Positions 1-9,548 of a stretch of 64,000 bases of DNA are shown in pieces. The position numbers and the translations under genes were made by a program. The notes below the pieces were generated by a model, which was not told where the DNA came from, ran no database searches, and worked only from the letters and a program-made list of their open reading frames with translations. Origin of the DNA: Thermoanaerobacter kivui (GTDB lineage Bacteria; Bacillota; Thermoanaerobacteria; Thermoanaerobacterales; Thermoanaerobacteraceae); contig NZ_CP009170.1 in NCBI RefSeq assembly GCF_000763575.1, positions 645,501-709,500 of the forward strand, given 5' to 3'. Within the stretch, counting starts at the first letter, position 1; every line of letters starts with the position of its first letter.

Positions 1-426
1 CTCGATGAACTGCAGGCTGCAATTTTAAGAGTAAAATTAAAATATCTTGATATGTGGAATGGTCAAAGAATTAGTGCAGCTAATAAATATAACGAACTAT
101 TAAAAGACTTATCGGATGTCATAAAAACTCCATATAAATTGCCAGAGGTTAAACACATATATCATTTGTACTGCATACAAAGTGAAAAAAGAGAATTTTT
201 AATGGAAAAATTAAAAGAAAATGGCATTGCAACAGGGATATACTATCCTGTGCCATTACATCTTCAAAAGGCGTATGCGGATTTAGGCTACAAAGAAGGC
301 GACTTGCCAGTTGCTGAAGGAGTATGTAGAAAAATTTTTGCTATACCGATGTATCCTGAAATTACTGATGAAGAGATTAACTATGTTAGTGAGATACTGC
401 ACAAAATTGTAAACGAAGGAGATTGA
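1..426 (+). CDS. DegT/DnrJ/EryC1/StrS-family sugar aminotransferase, C-terminal part (WbpE-like)
   Basis: The reading frame is open from the first base, so the 5' part lies outside the window and only about 141 C-terminal residues are present. The opening LDELQAAILR and the later GIATGIYYPVPLHLQ stretch are typical of the end of PLP-dependent DegT-family nucleotide-sugar aminotransferases. The PLP lysine lies upstream of the window. The gene stops 4 bp before a WbpA-like dehydrogenase. The neighbours are WbpA-, WbpB- and WbpD-like, so it is inferred to be the WbpE-type enzyme that aminates C3 of the UDP-3-keto-uronic acid intermediate. Substrate is inferred from context; family is clear. Confidence 0.9.
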   Translation, partial: LDELQAAILRVKLKYLDMWNGQRISAANKYNELLKDLSDVIKTPYKLPEVKHIYHLYCIQSEKREFLMEKLKENGIATGIYYPVPLHLQKAYADLGYKEGDLPVAEGVCRKIFAIPMYPEITDEEINYVSEILHKIVNEGD

Positions 427-430
427 TATT

Positions 431-1768
431 GTGGAGAGGAAGAAAGAGTTTAGCAGGACATACTATGAACTTTTAGACAAAATAGAGAGCAAAAAGGCAG
501 TAATAGGGGTAATAGGGTTAGGCTATGTAGGATTGCCTCTTGCGGTGGAAAAAGCTAAAGCAGGATATAAAGTAATAGGATTTGACATTCAAGAGCACAA
601 GGTGGAAAAAGTAAACAAAGGCATAAATTACATTGGTGATATCCTAGATGGAGACTTAAAAGAAGTGGTTGAGCAGGGAAGATTAACGGCCACAAATGAT
701 TATGCTTTTCTAAAAGATGTAGATGCAGTTGCGATATGTGTTCCTACACCTCTTGATAAAAATAAACAGCCTGACTTATCCTACATAATTAACTCTACCA
801 AAGAAATAGCAAAATATTTACATAAAGGCATGTTGGTTGTACTTGAAAGCACTACATATCCCGGTACCACTGAAGAAGTTGTAAAACCTATTTTAGACGA
901 GACTGGCTTGATATGCGGAGAAGACTATTTTTTAGCCTATTCACCTGAAAGAGTGGATCCCGGTAACAAGCAATACAATACAAAAAATACTCCTAAAGTG
1001 GTAGGCGGCGTCACAAAACAATGTACAAAAATTGCCGCTGCTCTTTATAGAAATGTCCTTGACAGTGAAGTGTTTGAAGTATCAAGTCCCAAAGTAGCAG
1101 AGATGGAAAAAATATATGAAAACACTTTTAGAAATATCAATATAGCACTGGCTAATGAAATGGCTATCATATGTTATCGCATGGGCATAGATGTATGGGA
1201 AGTAATTGAGGCAGCAAAGACAAAGCCCTACGGTTTTATGGCTTTTTATCCTGGTCCAGGACTTGGTGGCCATTGCATTCCTATTGATCCTTTTTATCTC
1301 GCGTGGAAAGCAAGAGAATATGACTATCATACAAGGCTCATCGAAACCTCAGGTGAAATAAATAATTACATGCCAGAATTTGTAGTGGAGCGCATTTCAA
1401 GAATTTTAAATAGATTTAAAAAACCAATCAATGGTTCGACTATCTTGCTTTTAGGAGTAGCTTATAAAAAAGATATAGATGATATAAGGGAATCACCCGC
1501 TCTAAAGATAATCTCAATGTTAGAAAAAGAAGGAGCAAAAGTAAAATATAACGATCCCCATGTACCTGAATTTAAACATAATGGCAAATTGTATTATTCA
1601 GAGAATCTAACTGATGATTTATTAAGTTCCTCTGACCTTGTTGTAATTACAACAGACCACACAAAATACGATTATGAGCATATAGTTAAGACAGCAAAGT
1701 TTGTATTTGACACAAGAAATGCTACAAAAAACTTAAAAGAATTAAGAGAAAAAATAGAAGTGCTGTAG
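431..1768 (+). CDS. wbpA: UDP-N-acetylglucosamine 6-dehydrogenase (WbpA-type nucleotide-sugar dehydrogenase)
   Basis: This 445-residue protein has the family's usual length. An N-terminal Rossmann motif GVIGLGYVGLP (about residues 26-36) binds NAD. CVPTPLD, SPERVDPGN and the catalytic-cysteine segment GGHCIPIDPF (Cys282) follow. The enzyme oxidises C6 of a UDP-sugar to the uronic acid. The GTG start is set by an AAGGAGAT ribosome site 6-8 bases upstream. UDP-GlcNAc is preferred as substrate because the next genes are WbpB- and WbpD-like; a UDP-ManNAc or UDP-Glc dehydrogenase cannot be excluded from sequence alone. It lies in a tight operon with the aminotransferase and oxidoreductase. Confidence 0.92.
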   Translation: MERKKEFSRTYYELLDKIESKKAVIGVIGLGYVGLPLAVEKAKAGYKVIGFDIQEHKVEKVNKGINYIGDILDGDLKEVVEQGRLTATNDYAFLKDVDAVAICVPTPLDKNKQPDLSYIINSTKEIAKYLHKGMLVVLESTTYPGTTEEVVKPILDETGLICGEDYFLAYSPERVDPGNKQYNTKNTPKVVGGVTKQCTKIAAALYRNVLDSEVFEVSSPKVAEMEKIYENTFRNINIALANEMAIICYRMGIDVWEVIEAAKTKPYGFMAFYPGPGLGGHCIPIDPFYLAWKAREYDYHTRLIETSGEINNYMPEFVVERISRILNRFKKPINGSTILLLGVAYKKDIDDIRESPALKIISMLEKEGAKVKYNDPHVPEFKHNGKLYYSENLTDDLLSSSDLVVITTDHTKYDYEHIVKTAKFVFDTRNATKNLKELREKIEVL

Positions 1769-1776
1769 GTGATAAA

Positions 1777-2880
1777 ATGGATAAAAAATTAAGATTTGGA
1801 TTGATTGGTTGTGGCAGGATTTCTTTTAAGCATATTGAAGCCTTAGCAAATAATTATGATAATGCAGAATTAGTTGCACTGTGTGATTTGGAAATTGAAA
1901 AAGCTGAATTATTGAAAAAAAGATACATAGAGCTATTGGATAAAAAAAATGTAAAGATAAATAACATAGAAATATATCGGGATTATCAAGAACTACTAAA
2001 AAGAGCCGATATAGATATAGTGAGTATTGCTACATATTCGGGTACACATGCAGAAATAACTATAAATGCTTTGAAATCAGGTAAACATGTAATTGTTGAA
2101 AAGCCAATGGCTCTATCTATCAAAGATGTAGATGAGATGATTGAAACTGCTAGAAAATATAACAGAAAATTAACTGTATGCCATCAAAATAGATTTAATT
2201 CAACTGTTCAAAAATTGAGAAAAGCTATAGAAGATAAGCGCTTTGGCAAATTGGTTCATGGAGTTGCCAGTATAAGATGGAACAGAAATGACGAATATTA
2301 TAAACAAGCTTCCTGGAGAGGTACATGGGAACAAGATGGCGGAACTTTAATGAATCAGGGCATACACAATATTGACCTTCTCCAGTGGATGATGGGACCT
2401 GTTGAAAGACTCTACGCTGAAGCAGACACATTTTTAAGAAATATTGAAGGAGAAGACATGGGAGCAGCAGTACTGCGATTTAAGAATGGTGCTATAGGAA
2501 TTATAGAAGGAAGTGCGTGTATTTATCCTAGAAATCTTGAAGAAACATTGAGTATATTTGGGGAAAAAGGCACAGTAAGAATTGGTGGAGTTGCTATTAA
2601 CAAAATAATTGACTGGAAGTTTGCTGATGGATTAGATGATGAAGAAGAAGTAAAAAAAGAAGCTAATTATGAAGATCCAGATACAGTATATGGCTATGGT
2701 CATACTCCTTTATATAAAGATTTTATTGACGCAGTGCTAAACGATAGAGAACCTTACATAACAGGCGAAGATGGTAAAAAAGCTGTAGAGATAGTGTTGG
2801 CAATTTACAAATCAAGAAAAACCGGTTTACCTGTAGAATTTCCTTTAAAAGATTTTTCAACACTTGATATGAAGGAATGA
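1777..2880 (+). CDS. wbpB: Gfo/Idh/MocA-family oxidoreductase (WbpB/WlbA-like)
   Basis: The 367-residue protein begins with a Rossmann motif (LIGCGRIS from about residue 8) and carries the family's EKP motif at residues 108-110. The C-terminal GFO_IDH_MocA half follows. WbpB-type enzymes oxidise C3 of UDP-GlcNAc uronic acid to the 3-keto sugar that a WbpE aminotransferase then aminates. An AGGTGAT ribosome site precedes the ATG. The 8-bp gap to the WbpA-like gene and the near-contact with the next gene indicate one transcript. The role in a diacetamido-uronic acid pathway is inferred from neighbours. Confidence 0.88.
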   Translation: MDKKLRFGLIGCGRISFKHIEALANNYDNAELVALCDLEIEKAELLKKRYIELLDKKNVKINNIEIYRDYQELLKRADIDIVSIATYSGTHAEITINALKSGKHVIVEKPMALSIKDVDEMIETARKYNRKLTVCHQNRFNSTVQKLRKAIEDKRFGKLVHGVASIRWNRNDEYYKQASWRGTWEQDGGTLMNQGIHNIDLLQWMMGPVERLYAEADTFLRNIEGEDMGAAVLRFKNGAIGIIEGSACIYPRNLEETLSIFGEKGTVRIGGVAINKIIDWKFADGLDDEEEVKKEANYEDPDTVYGYGHTPLYKDFIDAVLNDREPYITGEDGKKAVEIVLAIYKSRKTGLPVEFPLKDFSTLDMKE

Positions 2881-2885
2881 TGAAA

Positions 2886-3596
2886 ATGAATTACATATCT
2901 GAAAAAGCCAGAATTGGACAAAATGTAATAATAGGCTATTTTACAGTTATTGAAGATGATGTAGAAATAGGAGATAACTGTGTTATAGGGAATAATGTTA
3001 CTATATATAAAGGAAGTATCATAGGTAACAATGTAAGAATTGACGATAATGTAGTAATTGGCAAACAGCCAATGAGAGCTGCGACTAGTATTTTTAAAGA
3101 TAAGCAACAAAAACCTCCTTGTAAAATAGGGGATGATTGTATAATAGGTACTTCTACCGTGATATACGCTGGCTGTGAAATAGGTAAAAAGTGTTTAATT
3201 GCTGATTTAGCAACTGTTAGAGAAGATGTAGTGATAGGTGATATGACTATTGTAGGGAGAGGTGTGGCAATAGAAAATTACTGTAAAATAGGATCTAAAT
3301 GCAAAATAGAAACAAATGCCTATATCACAGCTTATTCAGAGTTAGAAGATGAAGTTTTTATTGCTCCTTGCGTCGCAACTTCTAACGATAATTCTGCTGG
3401 AAGAGATCCAGACAGATTTAGCAAGATGAAAGGAGTAACTGTTAAAAGAAAAAGTAGAATTGGAGTCAATGCTACAATATTACCTGGAAAAGTAATAGGT
3501 GAAGATGCCTTTGTTGGAGCTGGTTCAGTTGTGACAAGAGATGTGGAAGATGGTAAGATTGTGGTAGGTAATCCGGCTAGAGAGTTTATGAAGTAG
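2886..3596 (+). CDS. wbpD: Hexapeptide-repeat N-acetyltransferase (WbpD/WlbB-like)
   Basis: The protein is built almost entirely of left-handed beta-helix hexapeptide repeats ([IV]G-x-x-x-x), for example IGQNVIIG, IGDNCVIG and IGKKCLIA. It ends in a typical VVTRDV/GNPA segment. WbpD-type enzymes acetylate the 3-amino group of the UDP-diamino-uronic acid. Three ATGs lie at 2877, 2880 and 2886. The third is best spaced (9 bases) from the AAGGA at 2872-2876, so I chose it; the coding start may overlap the upstream stop. Family is clear and substrate is inferred from the operon. Confidence 0.88.
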   Translation: MNYISEKARIGQNVIIGYFTVIEDDVEIGDNCVIGNNVTIYKGSIIGNNVRIDDNVVIGKQPMRAATSIFKDKQQKPPCKIGDDCIIGTSTVIYAGCEIGKKCLIADLATVREDVVIGDMTIVGRGVAIENYCKIGSKCKIETNAYITAYSELEDEVFIAPCVATSNDNSAGRDPDRFSKMKGVTVKRKSRIGVNATILPGKVIGEDAFVGAGSVVTRDVEDGKIVVGNPAREFMK

Positions 3597-3605
3597 GAGG
3601 TCAAA

Positions 3606-4668
3606 ATGAAAGTTATATCTTTAGTAGGTGCAAGACCACAATTTATAAAAGAAGCTGTTTTGCAAGAGCACTTTATCAAAAATGATATCCAAGAAATACT
3701 AGTCCATTCTGGGCAGCACTATGACTATGAAATGTCAGATGTTTTCTTTAAAGTTTTAAAAATGAGAAAGCCAGATTATAACTTAAATGTAGGTTCGGGT
3801 AGTCATGGTGTTGTTACAGGTAAAATTATGATAGCTTTTGAAGAGGTTTTAATGAAAGAAAAGCCAGATGTAATAGTTGTATATGGAGATACTAATACAA
3901 CAGTTGCGGGAGCATTAGTTGGAGCAAAATTAAAGATTCCTGTAGCCCATGTGGAAGCAGGTATAAGGCAGCAGCCTAAGGATATGCCTGAAGAAATAAA
4001 CAGAGTTGTGACTGACCACATTTCGCAATACCTTTTTTGTCCGTCGGAACTTGCTGTAAAAAATCTTGAAAGAGAAAATATAAGAGATGGTGTATACTTT
4101 GTTGGGGATATAATGTATGATTTAGGTCTTAAAGAAAATGAATATATTCTATGTACAATCCATAGAGACTTTAACACTGATGATCCTGAAAAATTGAAAA
4201 ACATCTTGAGTGGTCTTTCTCAGATTGCCCATGATATGAGAGTAATATTTCCAATACACCCAAGAAACTAAAAAAATGATAAATCAATTTGGATTTGAGT
4301 CTCTATTAAAAAATATTACTGTCATAGAGCCAGTTGATTATTTAAGTATGATGGGACTTTTATAAAAATGCTTTATGGTAATAACAGACAGTGGCGGCTT
4401 ACAGAAAGAGGCCTATTTTGCTGGAAAGAGAGCTTTAATTGTAATGCCGGATACAGGATGGCGAGAATTAATTGAGATAGGCTGGAATAAGCTTGTAAAT
4501 ATTCATGATATATATATTAATTACCAAGGCATTGTTTATGAAAGAAGTAATTCATTTAGAAAGACTTACATTTATGGAGAGGGGGAATCTGCGCGGAAAA
4601 CATTCGAAATCCTTGAAAATGGAATAGGAAGACAATTTTGCGAAAAAAAGTTTGAAGATATTCAATAA
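3606..4668 (+). pseudogene. wbpI: UDP-N-acetylglucosamine 2-epimerase family (WbpI-like), broken
   Basis: The first 220 codons match a 2-epimerase: VGARPQFIKEA, GDTNTTVAGAL, HVEAGIR and the PEEINR segment are all present. Several lesions follow. After GDIMYD about 20 residues of the usual helix are missing in frame. One extra A at 4265-4267 turns HPRTKK into HPRN-stop. A further stop and frame change occur near 4363. The C-terminal half resumes around VITDSGGLQKEA (from 4375) and ends at 4668. An intact enzyme would convert the UDP-diNAc-glucuronic acid to its mannuronic epimer, so that step is probably lost here unless another copy exists. An AGGAGG site precedes the ATG. Confidence 0.88.
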
Positions 4669-4868
4669 GATAAGAAGAATAATTGCAAAAACGATAGAAT
4701 TGCAGTTAATGTAGTAATTTATTCTTTATCTTGATTCTTTATCTTAGAGAAGAATAATAGGTAAGGCACTTCTATTCATAACATTTGTTGATAATTAAAG
4801 AAGTAGAAAGAGGAAAGTTGAAATGAGATGAGCAATCCTGGAAGGGTAAGAAAATAGGAGGTTTTGAA

Positions 4869-5909
4869 GTGAGAAAAAGAATATTGCATATTTTGTTTAG
4901 CAACAAATATTCAGGGGCTGAAAATATAGCAATCAATATAATTAAAGGACTTAATTCAAAATACGATTTTGCCTATGCTTGCCCATATGGTCCTATAGTA
5001 GAGGTTTTAAAAAAAGAAGGCATCAATTATATTCAATTGGAGGGTATGCCACTTCTTAAAATACGCCATATTGTTCAAAAATGGAAACCAGATATTATTC
5101 ATGCTCACGATTTTAGAGCCAGTATTCTATCTGCTTTTTCGCTTTTATCGGTACCCGTAATATCACACCTACATAACAATCCTCTTTGGATTAAAAGCTT
5201 AAATTTATATTCGATCATTTTTTACATTGCTTCTTATAAATTTACTAAAATATTGACAGTTTCTAATGCATTTGGTGATGAATATATTTTCAGCAGACAT
5301 ATAAAAAATAAAATTGTTGTAGTGCACAATGCTGTAGATATCGAGAAAGTTAAAAGTATGGCTAAAAAAATTGAAAATACAGAGCAATATGATTTGGTTT
5401 TTATTGGTAGACTTACAGAGCAAAAGGATCCAATAAGGTTTATTGATATTGTAGCTGAATTACATGACAAATATCCTAATATTACTGCGGCAATAATTGG
5501 TGATGGTGAATATAGAGCTGATTGCGAAAGGCATGTGTATGAACGTGGAGCTGAAAAGTATATAAAAATGTACGGATTTGTTCAAAATCCATTTGCAATA
5601 ATCAAAAATGCACGCATTGTGGTGATGCCTTCAAAATGGGAAGGTTTTGGTCTTTCAGCTGTAGAAGCTATGGCACTTGGAAAGCCAGTTCTTGCTTCAC
5701 CTGTAGGAGGTCTTAAGGAAATTATTGACAATTCGTGCGGTCGTTTGTGCCGAACAAACGAAGAGTTTGTTGATGCTTGTATTGAGTTTTTGGTTAATAG
5801 TGATTATTACGCTAAGGCCAGTACGGGTGCCTACAAAAGGGCACTTAAATTTGGAGATATTGAAGGTTATTGTGGCAAGATATCAAACGTATATGAAGAA
5901 ATTAAATAA
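4869..5909 (+). CDS. Glycosyltransferase family 4 (GT-B fold)
   Basis: This 346-residue cytoplasmic glycosyltransferase has the GT4 layout. The N-terminal half carries a YSGAENIAIN glycine-rich stretch. The C-terminal Glycos_transf_1 half carries VFIGRLTEQKDP and the EGFGLSAVE motif (E-x7-E, residues 258-266) that contacts the nucleotide-sugar donor. Start is GTG with AGGAGG at 4857-4862. A 200-bp gap containing only short, stop-rich frames separates it from the broken epimerase. Sugar and linkage cannot be told from sequence. Confidence 0.9.
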   Translation: MRKRILHILFSNKYSGAENIAINIIKGLNSKYDFAYACPYGPIVEVLKKEGINYIQLEGMPLLKIRHIVQKWKPDIIHAHDFRASILSAFSLLSVPVISHLHNNPLWIKSLNLYSIIFYIASYKFTKILTVSNAFGDEYIFSRHIKNKIVVVHNAVDIEKVKSMAKKIENTEQYDLVFIGRLTEQKDPIRFIDIVAELHDKYPNITAAIIGDGEYRADCERHVYERGAEKYIKMYGFVQNPFAIIKNARIVVMPSKWEGFGLSAVEAMALGKPVLASPVGGLKEIIDNSCGRLCRTNEEFVDACIEFLVNSDYYAKASTGAYKRALKFGDIEGYCGKISNVYEEIK

Positions 5910-5960
5910 ATATATCATTTTAGTCCACTTTCTTAAGGGTAAGTAGGAGGGTTATTTAAT

Positions 5961-6780
5961 GTGAGTAGATTAACGATATTTACGCCTACATATAATCGAG
6001 CATATACATTATCAAGACTTTATGAAAGCCTGAAGCAACAAACATGTAAGAATTTCATGTAAGAATTTCATTTGGTTGATAGTAGATGATGGTTCAACAG
6101 ATAACACATATGAACTTATAAGAAGTTGGATGGATGAAAAACTTATAAGCATAAAATACTATAGACAGCAAAATAGTGGAAAACATGTAGCGCATAACGT
6201 TGGAGTAAATCTGTGTGATAGTGAACTATTCTTCTGTGTAGACTCTGATGATTGGTTACCAGATTATGCAGTTGAATTTATAATAAAATTCTGGGAAAAT
6301 AATTATTCGCCTGAAATAGTTGGGATTGTGGGGTTGAAGGCATTTGAGAGTGGAGAAGTAGTAGGTTCATACATGCCACAAGGAATTACTAAATCTACAT
6401 TATTTGATCTTTATAACAAATATAAGAAAAAAGGCGATTCAGTTTTAATTTTTAGAACAGATGTGCTAAAAAGATTTCTGTTTCCGGTAATTGATGGAGA
6501 AAAATTTATTACAGAAAACATAGTATATGATATGATAGATCAAGAATATCAGTTGTTGGTTGTAAATAAGGTTCTTTATTATTGTGAATATTTAAATGAT
6601 GGTTTGACAAGAAATGCTGTTAGATTGCGAAAGAATAATCCTAGGGGGTATATTTTATACTATAGAAATCGCGTGAAAATTGCTCCTACTTTGAGCTTGA
6701 AGTTTAAATATATAACCATGTATTCTGTTTACAATATGTTAGCAGGAAAGAAAGGTTGGATAAAAAAATTCTCCATATAA
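5961..6780 (+). pseudogene. Glycosyltransferase family 2, frameshifted by a 13-bp tandem duplication
   Basis: The frame begins at GTG 5961 (ribosome site TAGGAGG at 5944-5950) and reads TIFTPTYNRAYTLSRL, the N terminus of a GT2 enzyme. It stops at 6059-6061. A 13-bp unit is present twice in direct tandem at 6043-6055 and 6056-6068. Removing one copy restores the frame into WLIVDDGSTDNTYELI and a DSDDW metal-binding motif, giving an enzyme of about 270 residues. The gene is therefore either off or switchable by slippage of the repeat. The donor sugar is unknown. Confidence 0.88.
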
Positions 6781-6871
6781 ATTTCTGACTCTTATATCAG
6801 TTCCATTTGCAATAGCAATTAAGTTTTATAGATATCATAATGTGAAATAACAAGATAAAGGTGTGGCAGTT

Positions 6872-8053
6872 ATGGATGTAGTTTTGATGACATTTGTTGA
6901 CTTCGAAGACACACAATCAAGTGGTTTTGTAAAGAAAATAGAAGGTCAGGCAAAAGCATTTAGATATTTTGGATGTAAGGTCGCACTTGCTTATTATCGT
7001 AAAGATTTGTATTGTATTGATTTACCAGATGGTAAAACAATCTGTCGATATGCAAATAGCACAAATAGGATTTTATATAGAAGAACAGCCTATCAAAGTA
7101 TTGAAGATTACTTAAAATCTAGAAAAAGTACGGATCTTCTTTTTATAAGATCACTTTATTGCGATTTTCAGCTTATTACATTTCTAAAAAAAATTAGAAA
7201 ATATGTAAATAAAATAGTTTTGGAAATTGTAACATATCCTTTTGATGGTGAGATAAAGCGAAATATTAGATATGCATTTAAAGAATATAAATTTAAGCGA
7301 GTATTTATTGAAATTATAAAGTATGTTGCATATCTTTTAAGCAGAAACTTTTTAAAATTTTATGTAGATTATATAGTGGTATATGGGAATAGCGATAAAT
7401 ATATATGGAAGATACCGTCTATTACATTAGATAATGGAATTGATACGGAGAATATACGCAAACGTATCCCTAAAAATTTAAAAAGCAACAAAATAGTAAT
7501 GCTGGGTGTTGCTGGACTTAGAGATGTTCATGGTTATGATCGAGTAATAAAAGGAATTGCTAATTATTACAAAAAATACAATAATAAACCTGAAGTGGAT
7601 GTGGAATTTAGAATTGTAGGGATAGGAATAGAGCTGCCAAGACTTCAAGAATTAGTTAAAAAATTGGATGTGGAAAACTATGTTAAATTTCTTGGCTTTA
7701 AATCGGGAAATGAATTAGATGATGAATATGATAATGCAGATGTTGCAGTTTCGGCGCTAGCATTACACAGAATAGGTTTGAAGGAGGGATCACCATTAAA
7801 ACTTCGTGAATACTGTGCAAAAGGGATACCTTTTATTTACGCATATGAAGAGAAAAATCTTGATGAAAACGTACCTTTTGCATTAAAACTTGAAGCAAAT
7901 GATAGCGACATTGACATTGATCAGATTGTTGATTTTTCCATGAGGTGCAGAAGTATTGATAATATAACAGATATAATAAGACAATATGCGGAAGAAAATT
8001 ATGAGTGGAAAGTTCAAATTGGAAAGTTACTTAAAACTTTAGGAGTAATTTAG
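6872..8053 (+). CDS. Probable glycosyltransferase (GT-B fold, GT4-like)
   Basis: This 393-residue protein has no signal peptide and sits between clear glycosyltransferase and polymerase genes. The C-terminal half shows GT4-like features: VMLGVAGLRDVHGYDR, FRIVGIGIELPRLQEL, VKFLGFKSGNELDD, and an acidic GLKEGSPLKLREY segment where the E-x7-E motif is expected. The N-terminal half is not recognisable. A GTG at 6863 is possible, but AAAGGTG at 6857-6863 is better spaced for the ATG at 6872. Donor and acceptor are unknown. Confidence 0.75.
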   Translation: MDVVLMTFVDFEDTQSSGFVKKIEGQAKAFRYFGCKVALAYYRKDLYCIDLPDGKTICRYANSTNRILYRRTAYQSIEDYLKSRKSTDLLFIRSLYCDFQLITFLKKIRKYVNKIVLEIVTYPFDGEIKRNIRYAFKEYKFKRVFIEIIKYVAYLLSRNFLKFYVDYIVVYGNSDKYIWKIPSITLDNGIDTENIRKRIPKNLKSNKIVMLGVAGLRDVHGYDRVIKGIANYYKKYNNKPEVDVEFRIVGIGIELPRLQELVKKLDVENYVKFLGFKSGNELDDEYDNADVAVSALALHRIGLKEGSPLKLREYCAKGIPFIYAYEEKNLDENVPFALKLEANDSDIDIDQIVDFSMRCRSIDNITDIIRQYAEENYEWKVQIGKLLKTLGVI

Positions 8054-8140
8054 AATGTACATTATAAAATTATAAGTCATAGTTCGTACAAATGGAAATT
8101 CCAATAAAATCAAAAATTTGCAAATCGGAGTGTATAGATT

Positions 8141-9364
8141 ATGATAACAAACTATGCTATTTTTTTGCTTTTAGGTTTTTTCTTAGGAATAGTAGTATTT
8201 GGTATCTTTCACCTATCTATAGATGCAGGTTTATTTTTAGGATTATTTTTATTTAGTGATTCTCTTTTGTTTATATTGAGTAAGGTTTTGCCTGATTACA
8301 AATCTTTACTAGTAATTTTTCTATTTTTTATAGGTGTAACTATATCATTAGTTTTACTTTTCCCTTATAGAACTTTTAAAGGATTAGATGAAAGGGGAGT
8401 TTTTTATTGGACTTTGTTTTTATTGTATACTTTATTATCTCTTATTTGGAGTTCAAATAGAGAATATGGGTATTTTAAACTTTTGCTTTTTTTAGTGAAA
8501 GGTTATTTTCCAGGAATAGTTGTTTTTATTGTCTTTAAAATATTTAAAAAGTTTGCCTATAAATCTTTAATTTTTTGGGGAGTTATATACAGTATTGTAT
8601 TATTAATTTATGGAACTTATGAATATCATGGACGCATAAGCTTACCTGGACAAAATCCAATATGGACTGCGCGTTCTTTAATCCTTTTTATAACAATTCT
8701 TCTTCTATATCAAGAGAAGAGTCGACTATTGGTTATTTGGAAAATAGTACTTTTGTGTTGTAGTATATATCTATTTTTAAAAACTCAATCACGAGGTCCA
8801 TTAATTGCTTTTATTTTTACATGGACATATTATATAATTAATAAGTTAATTGGACCAAAAAATGGTGGTTTATTTAGGGTTAAATTATCTAAAACTATTT
8901 TGACGTTTATGTTTTTAATATCTCTTTTTGTAATGACCGTTATGTTACCAAGTTTTAATCAATCAAGCGTATTTAACGGGGATAACCGATTTGCAGTTTT
9001 AATCAATAAAAACCTCTTAAGCGAAGATCAAAATTTTGTTTCACGAAAAATTATGTGGAAAGAAGCTTTAAATAAATTTTACAATAGTCCATTTTTAGGT
9101 GTAGGCGCAGGAGGTTATTCATTTAGTGGGATAGACTATCCTCATAATTTATTACTCGAAATAATGAGCGAATTAGGGATTATTGGTTTAATTTTATGGG
9201 GTATGTCTTTATACAGGTCTTTTAAAGCTACTAAAGGAGATTTAATAATGCGAATGTTTTTCTTGCAGACAATCTTTTTTTCATTATTTAGTGGTGATTT
9301 AGGTGGAAATTATGAGCATGTTATAATTGGATTGGCAGCTTTGGCAAAAAGACAAAAAGTTTAA
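8141..9364 (+). CDS. O-antigen ligase/polymerase-like membrane protein (Wzy_C domain)
   Basis: This 407-residue, very hydrophobic protein has roughly ten to twelve membrane segments. A periplasmic-type loop sits between about residues 270 and 330. The C-terminal part contains SPFLGVGAGGYSF and YPHNLLLEIMSELGIIG, the PHNxxLE pattern of the Wzy_C/O-antigen ligase family. Such proteins either polymerise lipid-linked repeat units or ligate glycan to an acceptor. No Wzx flippase gene is visible here, so the export partner must lie elsewhere. Polymerase is my first guess given the cluster context. Confidence 0.82.
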   Translation: MITNYAIFLLLGFFLGIVVFGIFHLSIDAGLFLGLFLFSDSLLFILSKVLPDYKSLLVIFLFFIGVTISLVLLFPYRTFKGLDERGVFYWTLFLLYTLLSLIWSSNREYGYFKLLLFLVKGYFPGIVVFIVFKIFKKFAYKSLIFWGVIYSIVLLIYGTYEYHGRISLPGQNPIWTARSLILFITILLLYQEKSRLLVIWKIVLLCCSIYLFLKTQSRGPLIAFIFTWTYYIINKLIGPKNGGLFRVKLSKTILTFMFLISLFVMTVMLPSFNQSSVFNGDNRFAVLINKNLLSEDQNFVSRKIMWKEALNKFYNSPFLGVGAGGYSFSGIDYPHNLLLEIMSELGIIGLILWGMSLYRSFKATKGDLIMRMFFLQTIFFSLFSGDLGGNYEHVIIGLAALAKRQKV

Positions 9365-9548
9365 GATATCAAACCATAGATATAAAATTATTTTTATGAG
9401 AAAACTTTGCTTACAAAAATTAGGGATACTAGTAAATAACACCCTTTTACACATAGTTCTACGCGTGTTCGTGCATCTATAGTAGAATAATAATTAGAAT
9501 AAAAGCCTCAAATTATTATAAAAAACTGACAGAGTGGATGATGATTAT

